Shown here: positions 7,499 through 16,747 of the stretch, piece after piece | How positions within the stretch are numbered: position 1 is the stretch's first letter | Layout of the letters: every line of letters starts with the position of its first letter | NCBI GenBank assembly: GCA_031264295.1 | Contig: JAISED010000072.1 | Coordinates: 1-55,378 of the forward strand | Origin: Eubacteriales Family XIII. Incertae Sedis bacterium | Lineage (GTDB): Bacteria; Bacillota; Clostridia; Peptostreptococcales; Anaerovoracaceae | Reading direction: 5' to 3' | DNA length: 55,378 bases | Translations under genes and position numbers: made by a program | The notes under the pieces: generated by a model | What the model was told of the DNA's origin: nothing | The model's input: only the letters and a program-made list of their open reading frames with translations | Database searches by the model: none

Positions 7499-8236
7499 AT
7501 GAAGGGTAAAATCGCAGTTATTACCGGGGGCACGCGCGGCATAGGCAGGGCGACCGCGTTTGAACTCGCCGACAGGGGAGCGGATCTGGCGCTCACTTAT
7601 CGCGGCAATGATGCAGCGGCGGAGGAAACCCGCAGGGCGTTGACGGAACTGGGAGTCAAAGTCGAATTGCTGCGCGGTGACGCGGCCGATCCGGAGCATA
7701 GTAAACATGTCGCCGCCGTGGTAAAGGAAAAATTTGGAAGGATAGATATTCTCGTGAATAACGCGGGAATAACGAGAGATAAACTCATGCTGCGCATGGA
7801 CGCCGAGGACTTCGATGATGTTATAAAAGCCAATCTGAACGGCGCCTTTTACATGATGGCGGCTCTCGCCCCTATGATGATAAAGCAGCGTTACGGGAGG
7901 ATAATCAATGTTTCGTCGGTAGCGGGGCTTCGCGGCAATCCCGCTCAGGTGAATTACGCGGCGTCAAAGGCGGGACTTGTGGGCATGACATTGTCCGCCG
8001 CCAAGGAGCTGGGGGCGAGGGGAGTGACGGTGAACGCAGTCGCGCCCGGATATATTGAGACGGATATGACGGAAGTATTGACGGATGAGCAGAAGGCCAA
8101 TATGATCAAAGTTATCAGCCTTAGAAGGGCGGGTACGCCGGCGGAGGTGGCGAAAGCCATAGCCTTCCTCGCTTCAGACGCCGCCGCTTATATAACGGGG
8201 CAGGTTCTGGGCATAGACGGTGGGATTTCTGTATAA
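7499..8236 (+). CDS. fabG: 3-oxoacyl-ACP reductase
   Basis: 245 residues, short-chain dehydrogenase fold, NADPH-dependent reduction of 3-oxoacyl-ACP. The cofactor motif GGTRGIGRA begins at residue 10, NNAG is at about 87-90, and the catalytic Ser140, Tyr153 and Lys157 are in place in NVSSVAG and YAASK. Length is normal. ATAGGAG precedes the ATG. It is one of the operon's genes with no repeat insert. Confidence 0.95.
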   Translation: MKGKIAVITGGTRGIGRATAFELADRGADLALTYRGNDAAAEETRRALTELGVKVELLRGDAADPEHSKHVAAVVKEKFGRIDILVNNAGITRDKLMLRMDAEDFDDVIKANLNGAFYMMAALAPMMIKQRYGRIINVSSVAGLRGNPAQVNYAASKAGLVGMTLSAAKELGARGVTVNAVAPGYIETDMTEVLTDEQKANMIKVISLRRAGTPAEVAKAIAFLASDAAAYITGQVLGIDGGISV

Positions 8237-8257
8237 TTGAAATAAGGAGAAGATAAG

Positions 8258-9496
8258 ATGACTGAAAGAAGAGTAGTAATAACGGGGATGGGAGCGGTGA
8301 GTCCGCTCGGCAATAATGTTACGGAAACATGGGAAGGCATAAAAGCCGGCAAAAATGGGATCGGTTTGATTACAAAGATCGAAGCTTCGGACTTATTGGA
8401 TGTAACAATGGGCGCTGAGGTGAAGAACTTTGAGTACAGAGATAAAAAGGAAGGGCGCAGGATGGATCTGTTCTGCCAGTACGGCGCGACGGCAGCGGCG
8501 GAAGCGATGGCTGACAGCGGGTTGGTCAGCGGCGAGAATATAGACCCAGACCGCATAGGCGTGTACGCGGGCAGCGGTATAGGCGGCGTCAGCACACTGG
8601 AGAATGAGATTAAGAAGGGCGCGGCCAGGGGACTTGGACGCGTTTCCCCTGTGATGGTGCCGATGATTATCGGTAATATTCTGGCGGGCAATATCGCCAT
8701 ACTCAATAAGGCCTACGGATCGGCGATGGACATCGTGACGGCGTGTGCATGCGGCACGCACGCTATAGGCGAAGCCTGGCGCACTATAAGACACGGGTAT
8801 ATAGACGCGGTCATAGCCGGAGCGGGTGAGGCGCCGTTTGCGGCTACATGTTTTGCGGGCTTTGCGAATATGACGGCTATGTCGCAGCGGCAGGATCCGG
8901 ACAGATGCTCGACGCCGTTTGACAAGGAAAGAGATGGTTTCATAATGGGCGAGGGTGCGGGGATGCTCATAGTAGAGGCGCATGAGCACGCCGTCGCCAG
9001 GGGCGCGAATATTATCGCAGAGCTTGTCGGCTACGGTTCAACCTGTGACGCGTTCCATATAACACAACCGGCGCCCGGCGGCGAGGGCGCGGCGAAAGCG
9101 ATGCAGATGGCGCTGGATTATGCGGGAATCGAGCCGTCGAAGATAGCGTATATTAACGCTCACGGCACGGGCACGCCCTACAATGACCTCTATGAAACCC
9201 AGGCGATCAAAAGCGTGTTCGGCGAGGCGGCGTATAAGATACCCGTCAGTTCCACGAAGAGTATGACAGGGCATATGCTTGGAGCGGCGGGTGCAGTCGA
9301 AGCGATAATTTCTATAAAAGCTATGGCGGACAGTCTGATACCCCCGACCATTAATCTGAAAGTGCGCGATGAGGAACTGGATCTTGATTATGTGTCCGAA
9401 GGCGTCAGAGGCGCGGAACTGGAGTATGTCATGTCTAACTCCCTGGGATTCGGTGGTCATAACGGGACGATCATATTCAAAAAGTACGTAGATTGA
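8258..9496 (+). CDS. fabF: 3-oxoacyl-ACP synthase II
   Basis: 412 residues, condensing enzyme that elongates acyl-ACP with malonyl-ACP. The Cys-His-His triad is visible: Cys163 in TACACGTHAIG, His302 in AHGTGTPYND and His339 in STKSMTGHMLGAAGA. The C-terminus NSLGFGGHNGTIIFKK is typical. No fabH or acpP lies in this window, so initiation and carrier protein must be encoded elsewhere. AAGGAG precedes the ATG, 21 bp after fabG. Confidence 0.95.
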   Translation: MTERRVVITGMGAVSPLGNNVTETWEGIKAGKNGIGLITKIEASDLLDVTMGAEVKNFEYRDKKEGRRMDLFCQYGATAAAEAMADSGLVSGENIDPDRIGVYAGSGIGGVSTLENEIKKGAARGLGRVSPVMVPMIIGNILAGNIAILNKAYGSAMDIVTACACGTHAIGEAWRTIRHGYIDAVIAGAGEAPFAATCFAGFANMTAMSQRQDPDRCSTPFDKERDGFIMGEGAGMLIVEAHEHAVARGANIIAELVGYGSTCDAFHITQPAPGGEGAAKAMQMALDYAGIEPSKIAYINAHGTGTPYNDLYETQAIKSVFGEAAYKIPVSSTKSMTGHMLGAAGAVEAIISIKAMADSLIPPTINLKVRDEELDLDYVSEGVRGAELEYVMSNSLGFGGHNGTIIFKKYVD

Positions 9497-9595
9497 GCGC
9501 TTAAGGAAACCCATTCGATAGCAGAGGCAGGGCGAGAAGCACGTACTGAGGCGCTGGCGGAATTCTGCGAACGATAATGAATAATGGAGCCGCAG

Positions 9596-10033
9596 ATGGA
9601 TAAAATTTTAATGAACAAAGAGCAGATCATGGAAATAATTCCGCACAGGGATCCATTTCTGCTGATTGACGAGATATTGGAGATGGAGATCGGCGCGCGG
9701 GTACTTGCGGTGAAATATGTGCGGGAAGACGAGTATTATTTCCGAGGGCACTTCCCGCAGGAGAAGATCATGCCCGGCGTGCTGATCATTGAGGCGCTTG
9801 CCCAAACGGGGGCGGTAGGGATACTGTCAATGCCCGCCAATTTGGGGAAGATAGCATATTTCGGAGGCATACGCGACGCGAAATTTCGCGAGAAGGTGCA
9901 GCCCGGAGATACCCTGAAGCTGGAGGTTACACTGGACAGGGTGCGCGGCAGAGCCGGCGTCGGGACAGGCACGGCGTGGCTTAACGGAAAAGTGGCCTGT
10001 AAATGCGGCATTCTCTTTGCTATAGGAAGTTAA
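9596..10033 (+). CDS. fabZ: 3-hydroxyacyl-ACP dehydratase
   Basis: 145 residues, hot-dog fold, dehydrating 3-hydroxyacyl-ACP to trans-2-enoyl-ACP. It carries IPHRDPFLLIDEI near the start and the catalytic His52 (RGHFPQ) and Glu66 (LIIEALAQ). The ATG at 9596 is preferred because GGAG lies 6 bp before it; an in-frame ATG at 9584 has no good site and adds only four residues. Its stop overlaps the start of the next gene (TAATG at 10031-10035), so the MarR-FabK-like gene is translationally coupled. Confidence 0.93.
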   Translation: MDKILMNKEQIMEIIPHRDPFLLIDEILEMEIGARVLAVKYVREDEYYFRGHFPQEKIMPGVLIIEALAQTGAVGILSMPANLGKIAYFGGIRDAKFREKVQPGDTLKLEVTLDRVRGRAGVGTGTAWLNGKVACKCGILFAIGS

Positions 10034-11622
10034 TGAAAAATAATACTGTAAGGTTAAACGAGATCCTCGCGAGGCTATATCGAAATGTCCTTAAGATTGA
10101 AGAGGAAGCGATCTGCCTCGCGACGAATAATAATCTGACGATAAACGAGATACACACTTTGACGGAAATAGGTCTGGGTAAGGCAAAAACGATGACTCAG
10201 GTGGCCGCCGAGGTGAAAATAAGCGTTGGGGCGCTGACGACAGCCATGAACAAGCTTGTAAAAAAGGGCTATGTCAGGCGTTTTCGCGTGTCTGAGGACA
10301 GACGCATGGTTAAGGTGGAATTGACCGAAGCAGGCGCGGCGGCAGTCGAGGAGCATGAGAGATTCCACGAGCGTATGCTGGAGGACATATTCACGGGCAA
10401 GAGTGAAGAGGAACAGCAGTGCCTGCTCCGTTTAATGGATGAGCTGGATGAATATTTTAAGATGTGTTTGCTGCGTCCTGTGCGGAAACCGGAAGAGCTG
10501 GGACTAAGCCCGATAATGCTCGGAGAACTCGAAATACCGTTTCCTGTGTTTCAAGGCGACATGGGCGTGGCGTTTTCGACGCCCACGCTGGCGGCGGCAA
10601 TCGCCGCGAACGGCGGAGTCGGGATTTTGACGGCGGTTCAGCCCGGGATATTCGAAGGCGATTATGGTGAAAACCCAGAAGCCGCAAATATCAGGGCGCT
10701 CAAAGATAATATAATGAGAACGCGGGATATGATGGGCGGAGCGGCAGGCGCCGGCGGGCGCGGCGCTGTGGCCGTCAGCATTCCATGCGCGCTCACGAGC
10801 TACGCCAAGCTGGTGCGTACGGCGATCGAGGCGGGCGCCGACATAATCGTTTCAGGCGCCGGTTTGCCTACCGCCTTGCCCGGGATCGTAAAAGACGCAC
10901 GCGTCAAGCTGGCGCCGGTTGTGTCGTCAGCGCGGGCGGTAGGTGTGCTAAGGCGGAACTGGGCGAAAAAATATAACCGGGCGCCTGACGCGATAATATT
11001 CGAGGGGGCGAATAAAAGCGGGCATTTGGGTTACAAGGAGGAACAGCTTGGGTCAGCCGCTGAACATTTCTATCAAACGATCATTGAGATACGGCGTGAA
11101 CTTGAGGATCTGCCGAACTGTCCATTAATAGTAGCCGACGGTCTCGCGGATAAAGCCAGATTGCTCAATGCGCTGAGATACGGCGCGGATGGGATTCAGC
11201 TGGAGGAGGAGTTCATCGCGGCTGAAGAATGTGACGCCCCGGAGAGTGTAAAGAGGATTTACACTGAAGGCGGCGGTTTTAAATCGGTGATCGTGAAAAG
11301 TCCATTGGGCATGCCGGTGCGGATAATCAGAAATAAGCTGGCGGAGGCGGTAATAAGCGGCGGTCTGCCGGCGATGCACTGCGTATCATGTCTTGATACA
11401 TGCGCCAAAACGGATATACCGTTTTGCTTGGCGGAAGCACTGGCGTCAACCGCATTGGGAGACGCGGAAAACGGCGTGCTCTTTGCGGCCGGGAACCGGT
11501 CTGTAAACAGCGTGAACTTCGCAGCCGAAGCGCCGCCGGCCGATGGAGTACAAAACCGTAGACGTCCAAGAGTGGAAGATATTTTCCGCCTGTTGCGTGA
11601 TTGGACGGCCGTAATACAATAA
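10033..11622 (+). CDS. Fusion of a MarR-family regulator with a FabK/nitronate monooxygenase-like flavoprotein
   Basis: 529 residues in one open frame. Residues about 1-145 are a MarR winged helix-turn-helix (TMTQVAAEVKISVGALTTAM, then the wing SEDRRMVKVELTEAG), resembling FabT, the fatty acid synthesis repressor of Firmicutes. Residues about 160-500 are a TIM-barrel FMN domain of the FabK/nitronate monooxygenase family: PFPVFQGDMGV, NGGVGILTA, VSGAGLPTALP, KSGHLGYKEEQ with the equivalent of the FabK histidine, ADGLADKARL, and a cysteine cluster HCVSCLDTCAKTDIPFC found in some clostridial members. A short linker joins them without a frame change. The start overlaps the fabZ stop. Inference: an operon repressor whose ligand domain is a flavin barrel that could sense redox state or acyl/nitronate ligands. 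A plain coupled enzyme with an inert regulator domain is possible. Confidence 0.85.
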   Translation: MKNNTVRLNEILARLYRNVLKIEEEAICLATNNNLTINEIHTLTEIGLGKAKTMTQVAAEVKISVGALTTAMNKLVKKGYVRRFRVSEDRRMVKVELTEAGAAAVEEHERFHERMLEDIFTGKSEEEQQCLLRLMDELDEYFKMCLLRPVRKPEELGLSPIMLGELEIPFPVFQGDMGVAFSTPTLAAAIAANGGVGILTAVQPGIFEGDYGENPEAANIRALKDNIMRTRDMMGGAAGAGGRGAVAVSIPCALTSYAKLVRTAIEAGADIIVSGAGLPTALPGIVKDARVKLAPVVSSARAVGVLRRNWAKKYNRAPDAIIFEGANKSGHLGYKEEQLGSAAEHFYQTIIEIRRELEDLPNCPLIVADGLADKARLLNALRYGADGIQLEEEFIAAEECDAPESVKRIYTEGGGFKSVIVKSPLGMPVRIIRNKLAEAVISGGLPAMHCVSCLDTCAKTDIPFCLAEALASTALGDAENGVLFAAGNRSVNSVNFAAEAPPADGVQNRRRPRVEDIFRLLRDWTAVIQ

Positions 11623-11689
11623 ATAATAATTGCTCCGAACGGCTTTGGGCGGCGGGGCAAGTATGACGACTGATGTTTTCTTAATATAT

Positions 11690-11718
11690 TTGCCTGAAAT
11701 AGCGTTTTCTGATATAAT
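11690..11718 (+). promoter_or_regulatory. Sigma-A promoter of the purine operon
   Basis: TTGCCT (11690-11695) and TATAAT (11713-11718) with a 17-bp spacer. The leader to the purL ATG at 11753 is only about 28 nt, so there is no room for a purine riboswitch. Confidence 0.7.
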
Positions 11719-11752
11719 ATGACCTATGAGCAACTGAAGGAGGGCGCTGACA

Positions 11753-14700
11753 ATGGCTGTCAAGAGGATTTATGTTGAGAAAAAGCGGGGTTTTGATGTC
11801 GAGGCGCGGGCATTGCTGCGCGAATTGACGGATAACCTTCACCTGAGCGGCATTTCCGCCGTTAGAATACTTAACAGATATGATATTGAAAATATAGATG
11901 ATGAGACCTGTGAAACCGCGATCAGCAATGTTTTCTCTGAACCGGCGGTGGACACTGTCTGCCGTGAAGAGGTAGAAGCGCAGGAAGGAAGCTGCGTATT
12001 CGGGATCGAGTATCTGCCGGGGCAGTATGATCAGCGGGCGGATTCAGCGGCGCAGTGCATTCGCATTATAAAGACCGACGCGAGGCCCATTGTCAAGTTT
12101 GCGCGGGTCATTATCCTGAATGGCGTCTTGGAATCGGACGCTGTTAACGCCGTCAAGAAATACATGATAAATCCCGTGGATTCGCGTGAGGCGGCGCTCG
12201 AAAAGCCTGAATCGCTGGAAATGAAGCTTGAACAACCCCCGCGTGTCGCAACCGTGGAGGGTTTTATAAATATGGACGCTGCCGCCGCGGAGAATTACCG
12301 CGTTTGCGGCGGTTTTGCTATGAGCGCTGACGATATCGTTTTCGTGAGGGATTATTTCCGCGATAAAGAGCGCAGGGATCCGACCATCACGGAACTAAGG
12401 GTTATAGATACCTATTGGTCGGATCATTGCCGTCATACAACATTCAATACGCGCTTTTCGGAGATTACGATAGGACAGGGCGGTTTCGGCGATCTGATCA
12501 GAAGCGCCTTCGAGGATTATAAACGGATAAGGCGTGAGGTCTATGGCGAAGGAGAATCCGAGCGCGATATGAGTCTGATGGATATGGCGGTGATCGGCGC
12601 TAAATTCCTGAAAAAGGCAGGAAAGCTTGACGACTTGGATGAATCTGACGAGATCAATGCGTGCAGTATCCGCGTAAAGGCCGATGTGGACGGCGCGGAG
12701 GAGGATTGGCTTGTCATGTTCAAGAATGAGACGCACAATCACCCCACGGAGATCGAGCCGTTCGGCGGTGCGGCGACTTGCTTGGGCGGCGCTATAAGGG
12801 ATCCGCTTTCCGGGCGCGTGCACGTCTATCAGGCTTTGCGTGTGACGGGCTGCGGCGATCCGCGAACCGAGATCCGGAACACGCCGGCGGGGAAGCTGCC
12901 GCAGTTTCGCATTACCAAGAGTGCGGCGAAGGGCTTCAGCTCGTACGGAAATCAGATAGGACTCGCCACGGGACAGGTGGCAGAGATATATGACGAGGCT
13001 TATGTGGCCAAAAGAATGGAGATCGGCGCGGTGATGGGCGCCGCTCCCGCCAGTCATGTGAGGCGTGAAAAGCCCCAGCCGGGCGATGCGATCCTGCTGG
13101 TGGGCGGCAGAACCGGACGGGACGGCTGCGGCGGAGCAACGGGTTCGTCCAAGGAGCACAACCTTGATTCGCTGAATGACTGCGGCGCAGAGGTGCAGAA
13201 GGGAAATCCCCTTGTCGAAAGGGATATACAGCGGCTCTTCCGCAGGAAGGAAGCGGCCGGACTTATAAAGAAGTGCAATGATTTCGGCGCCGGGGGCATT
13301 TCCGTTGCCATAGGCGAGCTGGCCGACAGCATAGATGTAGATCTGGACAAGGCGCCGAAGAAATATGAAGGTCTGGATGGTACGGAACTGGCCATTTCAG
13401 AGTCCCAGGAGAGGATGGCAGTCGTGCTCGCGGCGGAGGACGCCGCGCGGTTTATCGACCTTGCGGCGGAGGAGAACCTTGAAGCTACGGTTGTAGCTGA
13501 GGTTACGGACACGGGGCGCTTTCGCATGTTCTGGCGCGGGGATATGATTCTCGACCTGAGCCGTGAATTCTTGAACACGGAGGGCGTGAAGCAGAGCGCA
13601 AGCATATTTGTCGATGGAGAAACCGACATAGATAGGATCGATGAGGACACGCGGAAGATAACCGAGCATCTGGAGGAACTGAACTGTTGCAGCCAGAAGG
13701 GGCTTATTGAGTGTTTCGACAGTACGATAGGCTCGCGAACCGTCCTGATGCCCCTTGGAGGCAAGTGGCAGCTGACGCCTGCGATGGGCATGGCGGCAAA
13801 ACTGCCGGCGGCGAGCGGCGATACGACGACGACCTCGCTCATGACATTTGGTTATGATCCGCAGATATCAAAGCGCAGCCCGTTTCACGGAGCGCTTTAC
13901 GCCGTTATTGATTCGGTGACTAGGATAGTGGCCATGGGCGGCGATAGGAAGCGCGTGCGCCTGACATTCCAGGAATATTTTGAAAAATTGGGAAATAACC
14001 CTAAACGCTGGGGGAAGCCTTTTATGGCGCTTTTAGGCGCTTTGAAGGCTCAGCTTGAGCTTGAAATCCCGGCAATAGGCGGAAAAGACAGCATGTCGGG
14101 CAGTTTCATGGATATGGACGTTCCGCCGACATTGGTGTCGTTTGCTGTGAATATTGCGGGGGCGGAGAGGATTATATCGCCCGAATTCAAGAAGACCGGC
14201 AGCGAGATTGTCTATATCAGCTGCGCCAGAGATGGGAACGGCCTTATAGACTTTGAGGAATACCGCAGAAATATGGATCGCGTGTCGGAATTGACGGCGC
14301 GCAGGAAGATCCTGTCCGCGTCTACTATAGGGCCGGGCGGAATCTTTGTGGCGGCTGCGAAAATGGCAATGGGGAACCGCATAGGTGTTTTCCTCGATCT
14401 CATTACCGAGAAGGAACTGCACGAGCAGAACTACGGCGCCTTGTTGCTTGAGGCGGACAGAAGGGAAAATATAAACGAGCTGTTTGGCGGGCTGAGCTAC
14501 AAGGTTATCGGCAGGACGACGCAACGACCTGAGATCGCTGTGGAGATGATAGATCGCGAGGGCAAGCCCGCGGGATTTGCGGTGGGACTCAGCCTGGACG
14601 AGATAATGCGTAAATGGAAAGCGCCGCTGGAAGGGATATTCCCGACCGCTACAGGTGAGCGGGTGGCGCAGATCGAGAAGATAACATATAAGGGGAGGAC

Positions 14701-15526
14701 TTCATTCCAGCCCGCAGTGAAGCCGGCTATGCCGAGGGTGCTCATACCGGTTTTTCCGGGCACAAACTGTGAGAACGACTCTAAACGCGCCTTTGACGCG
14801 GCAGGTGCGAAGACGGAGCTTCATATCATGCGCAATCTCACGTCGGAGGGATTGGAGGAATCCATAGCCCAGTTCGCCAGAAAGATAAAGGAAAGCCAGA
14901 TTGTGATGCTTCCGGGCGGTTTCAGCGCGGGCGACGAGCCGGACGGCTCCGCGAAGTTCATAACCGCGGTATGCAGAAATCCGGCGGTGAAATACGCGAT
15001 CACAGAACTGCTTGAGATCCGGGACGGTCTGATCCTGGGCATTTGCAACGGCTTCCAGGCGCTGGTGAAGCTTGGACTCGCGCCGTTCGGCAGGATTATG
15101 GACGGTTCGGAAGACAGCCCCACTCTTACATATAACAGCATAGGCAGGCACGTATCCTGCTTGGTGCGTACAAGAATAGCATCAAATCTCTCGCCGTGGC
15201 TGTCCCTCGCAAGGATAGGAGAAATCCACACTATACCGGTTTCACACGGGGAGGGTAGGTTCATAGCCTCGGATGAATTGATAGAACTGATGATCAAGAA
15301 GGGGCAGATAGCCACACAGTATGTGGATATGGGCGGGCAGCCGACGAATGATATACGGTTCAACCCCAACAATTCATGTCTCGCCATCGAGGGGATTACA
15401 TCGCCGGACGGCAGGGTGTTCGGGAAAATGGGGCACTCGGAACGCAAAGGCGCATATTTGTATAAGAATGTCGAAGGTAATCACGATCAGAAGATCTTTG
15501 AATCTGGCGTGGCGTATTTTAAGTAA
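11753..15526 (+). CDS. purL: Phosphoribosylformylglycinamidine synthase, single-chain clostridial type
   Basis: 1257 residues. It converts FGAR, glutamine and ATP to FGAM (step four of IMP synthesis). The chain joins the two AIR-synthetase-like ATP-binding halves (FKNETHNHPTEIEPFGGAAT and GGKDSMSGSF) to a C-terminal glutaminase starting near residue 996 (VLIPVFPGTNCEND), with the nucleophile Cys1098 in LGICNGFQ and His1165 in VSHGEGRF. This architecture is the long form of proteobacteria and many Clostridia rather than the PurL-PurQ-PurS complex of Bacillus; no purQ or purS is present. AAGGAGGG lies about 9 bp before the ATG. First gene of the purine operon. Confidence 0.95.
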   Translation: MAVKRIYVEKKRGFDVEARALLRELTDNLHLSGISAVRILNRYDIENIDDETCETAISNVFSEPAVDTVCREEVEAQEGSCVFGIEYLPGQYDQRADSAAQCIRIIKTDARPIVKFARVIILNGVLESDAVNAVKKYMINPVDSREAALEKPESLEMKLEQPPRVATVEGFINMDAAAAENYRVCGGFAMSADDIVFVRDYFRDKERRDPTITELRVIDTYWSDHCRHTTFNTRFSEITIGQGGFGDLIRSAFEDYKRIRREVYGEGESERDMSLMDMAVIGAKFLKKAGKLDDLDESDEINACSIRVKADVDGAEEDWLVMFKNETHNHPTEIEPFGGAATCLGGAIRDPLSGRVHVYQALRVTGCGDPRTEIRNTPAGKLPQFRITKSAAKGFSSYGNQIGLATGQVAEIYDEAYVAKRMEIGAVMGAAPASHVRREKPQPGDAILLVGGRTGRDGCGGATGSSKEHNLDSLNDCGAEVQKGNPLVERDIQRLFRRKEAAGLIKKCNDFGAGGISVAIGELADSIDVDLDKAPKKYEGLDGTELAISESQERMAVVLAAEDAARFIDLAAEENLEATVVAEVTDTGRFRMFWRGDMILDLSREFLNTEGVKQSASIFVDGETDIDRIDEDTRKITEHLEELNCCSQKGLIECFDSTIGSRTVLMPLGGKWQLTPAMGMAAKLPAASGDTTTTSLMTFGYDPQISKRSPFHGALYAVIDSVTRIVAMGGDRKRVRLTFQEYFEKLGNNPKRWGKPFMALLGALKAQLELEIPAIGGKDSMSGSFMDMDVPPTLVSFAVNIAGAERIISPEFKKTGSEIVYISCARDGNGLIDFEEYRRNMDRVSELTARRKILSASTIGPGGIFVAAAKMAMGNRIGVFLDLITEKELHEQNYGALLLEADRRENINELFGGLSYKVIGRTTQRPEIAVEMIDREGKPAGFAVGLSLDEIMRKWKAPLEGIFPTATGERVAQIEKITYKGRTSFQPAVKPAMPRVLIPVFPGTNCENDSKRAFDAAGAKTELHIMRNLTSEGLEESIAQFARKIKESQIVMLPGGFSAGDEPDGSAKFITAVCRNPAVKYAITELLEIRDGLILGICNGFQALVKLGLAPFGRIMDGSEDSPTLTYNSIGRHVSCLVRTRIASNLSPWLSLARIGEIHTIPVSHGEGRFIASDELIELMIKKGQIATQYVDMGGQPTNDIRFNPNNSCLAIEGITSPDGRVFGKMGHSERKGAYLYKNVEGNHDQKIFESGVAYFK

Positions 15527-15546
15527 TAATCGAAAGGACAATACAA

Positions 15547-16038
15547 ATGAAGGTTGCAATTGTCATGGGGAGTAAATCGGACTACCCTGTGGTCGCACGT
15601 GCGGAGAAGGTATTATCCGCATTTGGCGTCGAGTACGAAACCCGGATCATCTCAGCACATCGTACGCCGCTCGCAGCGGCGCGTTTCGCATCCGCAGCGG
15701 AGGCGGACGGCTTCGGAGTTCTCATTGCGGCGGCAGGTAAGGCGGCGCATCTGGCCGGGGTCATGGCCGCGCATACGCCGATTCCCGTGATCGGGCTGCC
15801 TGTAAAATCATCCACATTGGACGGACTTGATTCACTGCTTTCGACAGTTCAGATGCCTAAAGGCGTTCCCGTAGCCGCAGTGGCGATAGACGGCGCTGAA
15901 AACGCCGGTCTGCTGGCTGTACAGATATTGTCATTGTGCAGTGAAGAACTCAGAGCCAAGATGAAAAAGTACAAAGCGGATATGGAAAACGAAATCCTAG
16001 AAATAGATGAAGAATTTAGAAGGGAGAATAGGAGGTAG
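15547..16038 (+). CDS. purE: N5-carboxyaminoimidazole ribonucleotide mutase
   Basis: 163 residues; [16 protein letters not shown] and [22 protein letters not shown] are the PurE phosphate and substrate loops. It moves the carboxyl group to make CAIR. The sequence looks like class I, which normally works with PurK, but no purK lies in this window, so either purK is elsewhere or the enzyme uses CO2 directly. It follows purL by 20 bp and precedes purC by 2 bp. Confidence 0.93.
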   Translation: MKVAIVMGSKSDYPVVARAEKVLSAFGVEYETRIISAHRTPLAAARFASAAEADGFGVLIAAAGKAAHLAGVMAAHTPIPVIGLPVKSSTLDGLDSLLSTVQMPKGVPVAAVAIDGAENAGLLAVQILSLCSEELRAKMKKYKADMENEILEIDEEFRRENRR

Positions 16039-16040
16039 AT

Positions 16041-16745
16041 ATGAAAAAATTACAGCAACTCTATGAGGGTAAGGCAAAGAAGGTGTTTGAAACGGACGAT
16101 CCGGATCTGTTGATCGTTGCGTACAAGGACGACGCCACTGCTTTTAACGGGCAGAAAAAAGGGCAGATCGCGGACAAGGGCGTGGTGAACAATATCATGT
16201 CGAATATCATATTCAAGATAATCGAAGACGCGGGTGTGCCGACTCATCTCGTAAGGCAGATTTCGGACAGGGAAACCCTGGTCAAACGCGTGAGAATACT
16301 GCCGCTTGAGGTAATAATAAGAAATGTCGCCGCAGGGTCTTTTTCCAAGCGTTACGGCGTGGAAGAGGGCAGCGGCTTGGCGAGGACGGTGCTGGAGTTT
16401 TCCTATAAGAATGACGACCTTGGGGATCCGCTCATCAACGACGACCACATATTGGCGCTTGAACTTTCAACTGAAGAGGAATTGGCTCTGGTGAAGGAGT
16501 ACGCCTTTAAGGTCAACGAGGTAATGAAGAAATTCTTCCTTGAACGCGGACTAAAACTGATCGACTTCAAAATAGAGTTCGGGATTCACAAAGGCGAGCT
16601 TATACTGGCAGACGAGATCTCGCCGGATACATGCCGCCTGTGGGATTGTGAGACGAATGAGAAGATGGATAAGGACAGGTTCCGCAGGGATCTGGGCAAT
16701 GTGGAAGAAACATATCAGGCGGTACTTGCGAGGGTCAGAGGGTAG
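16041..16745 (+). CDS. purC: SAICAR synthetase
   Basis: 234 residues of normal length. It condenses CAIR with aspartate using ATP. Motifs: [58 protein letters not shown] lies before the ATG at 16041, and the stop is 2 bp before purM. Confidence 0.95.
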   Translation: MKKLQQLYEGKAKKVFETDDPDLLIVAYKDDATAFNGQKKGQIADKGVVNNIMSNIIFKIIEDAGVPTHLVRQISDRETLVKRVRILPLEVIIRNVAAGSFSKRYGVEEGSGLARTVLEFSYKNDDLGDPLINDDHILALELSTEEELALVKEYAFKVNEVMKKFFLERGLKLIDFKIEFGIHKGELILADEISPDTCRLWDCETNEKMDKDRFRRDLGNVEETYQAVLARVRG

Positions 16746-16747
16746 TT

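Noticed and set aside
8393..8989. 198-residue open frame antisense to fabF
   Set aside because: No recognisable motif and no ribosome binding site; fabF is conserved over the same span.
11623..11752. Purine riboswitch upstream of purL
   Set aside because: The promoter leaves a leader of only about 28 nt; there is no space for an aptamer.
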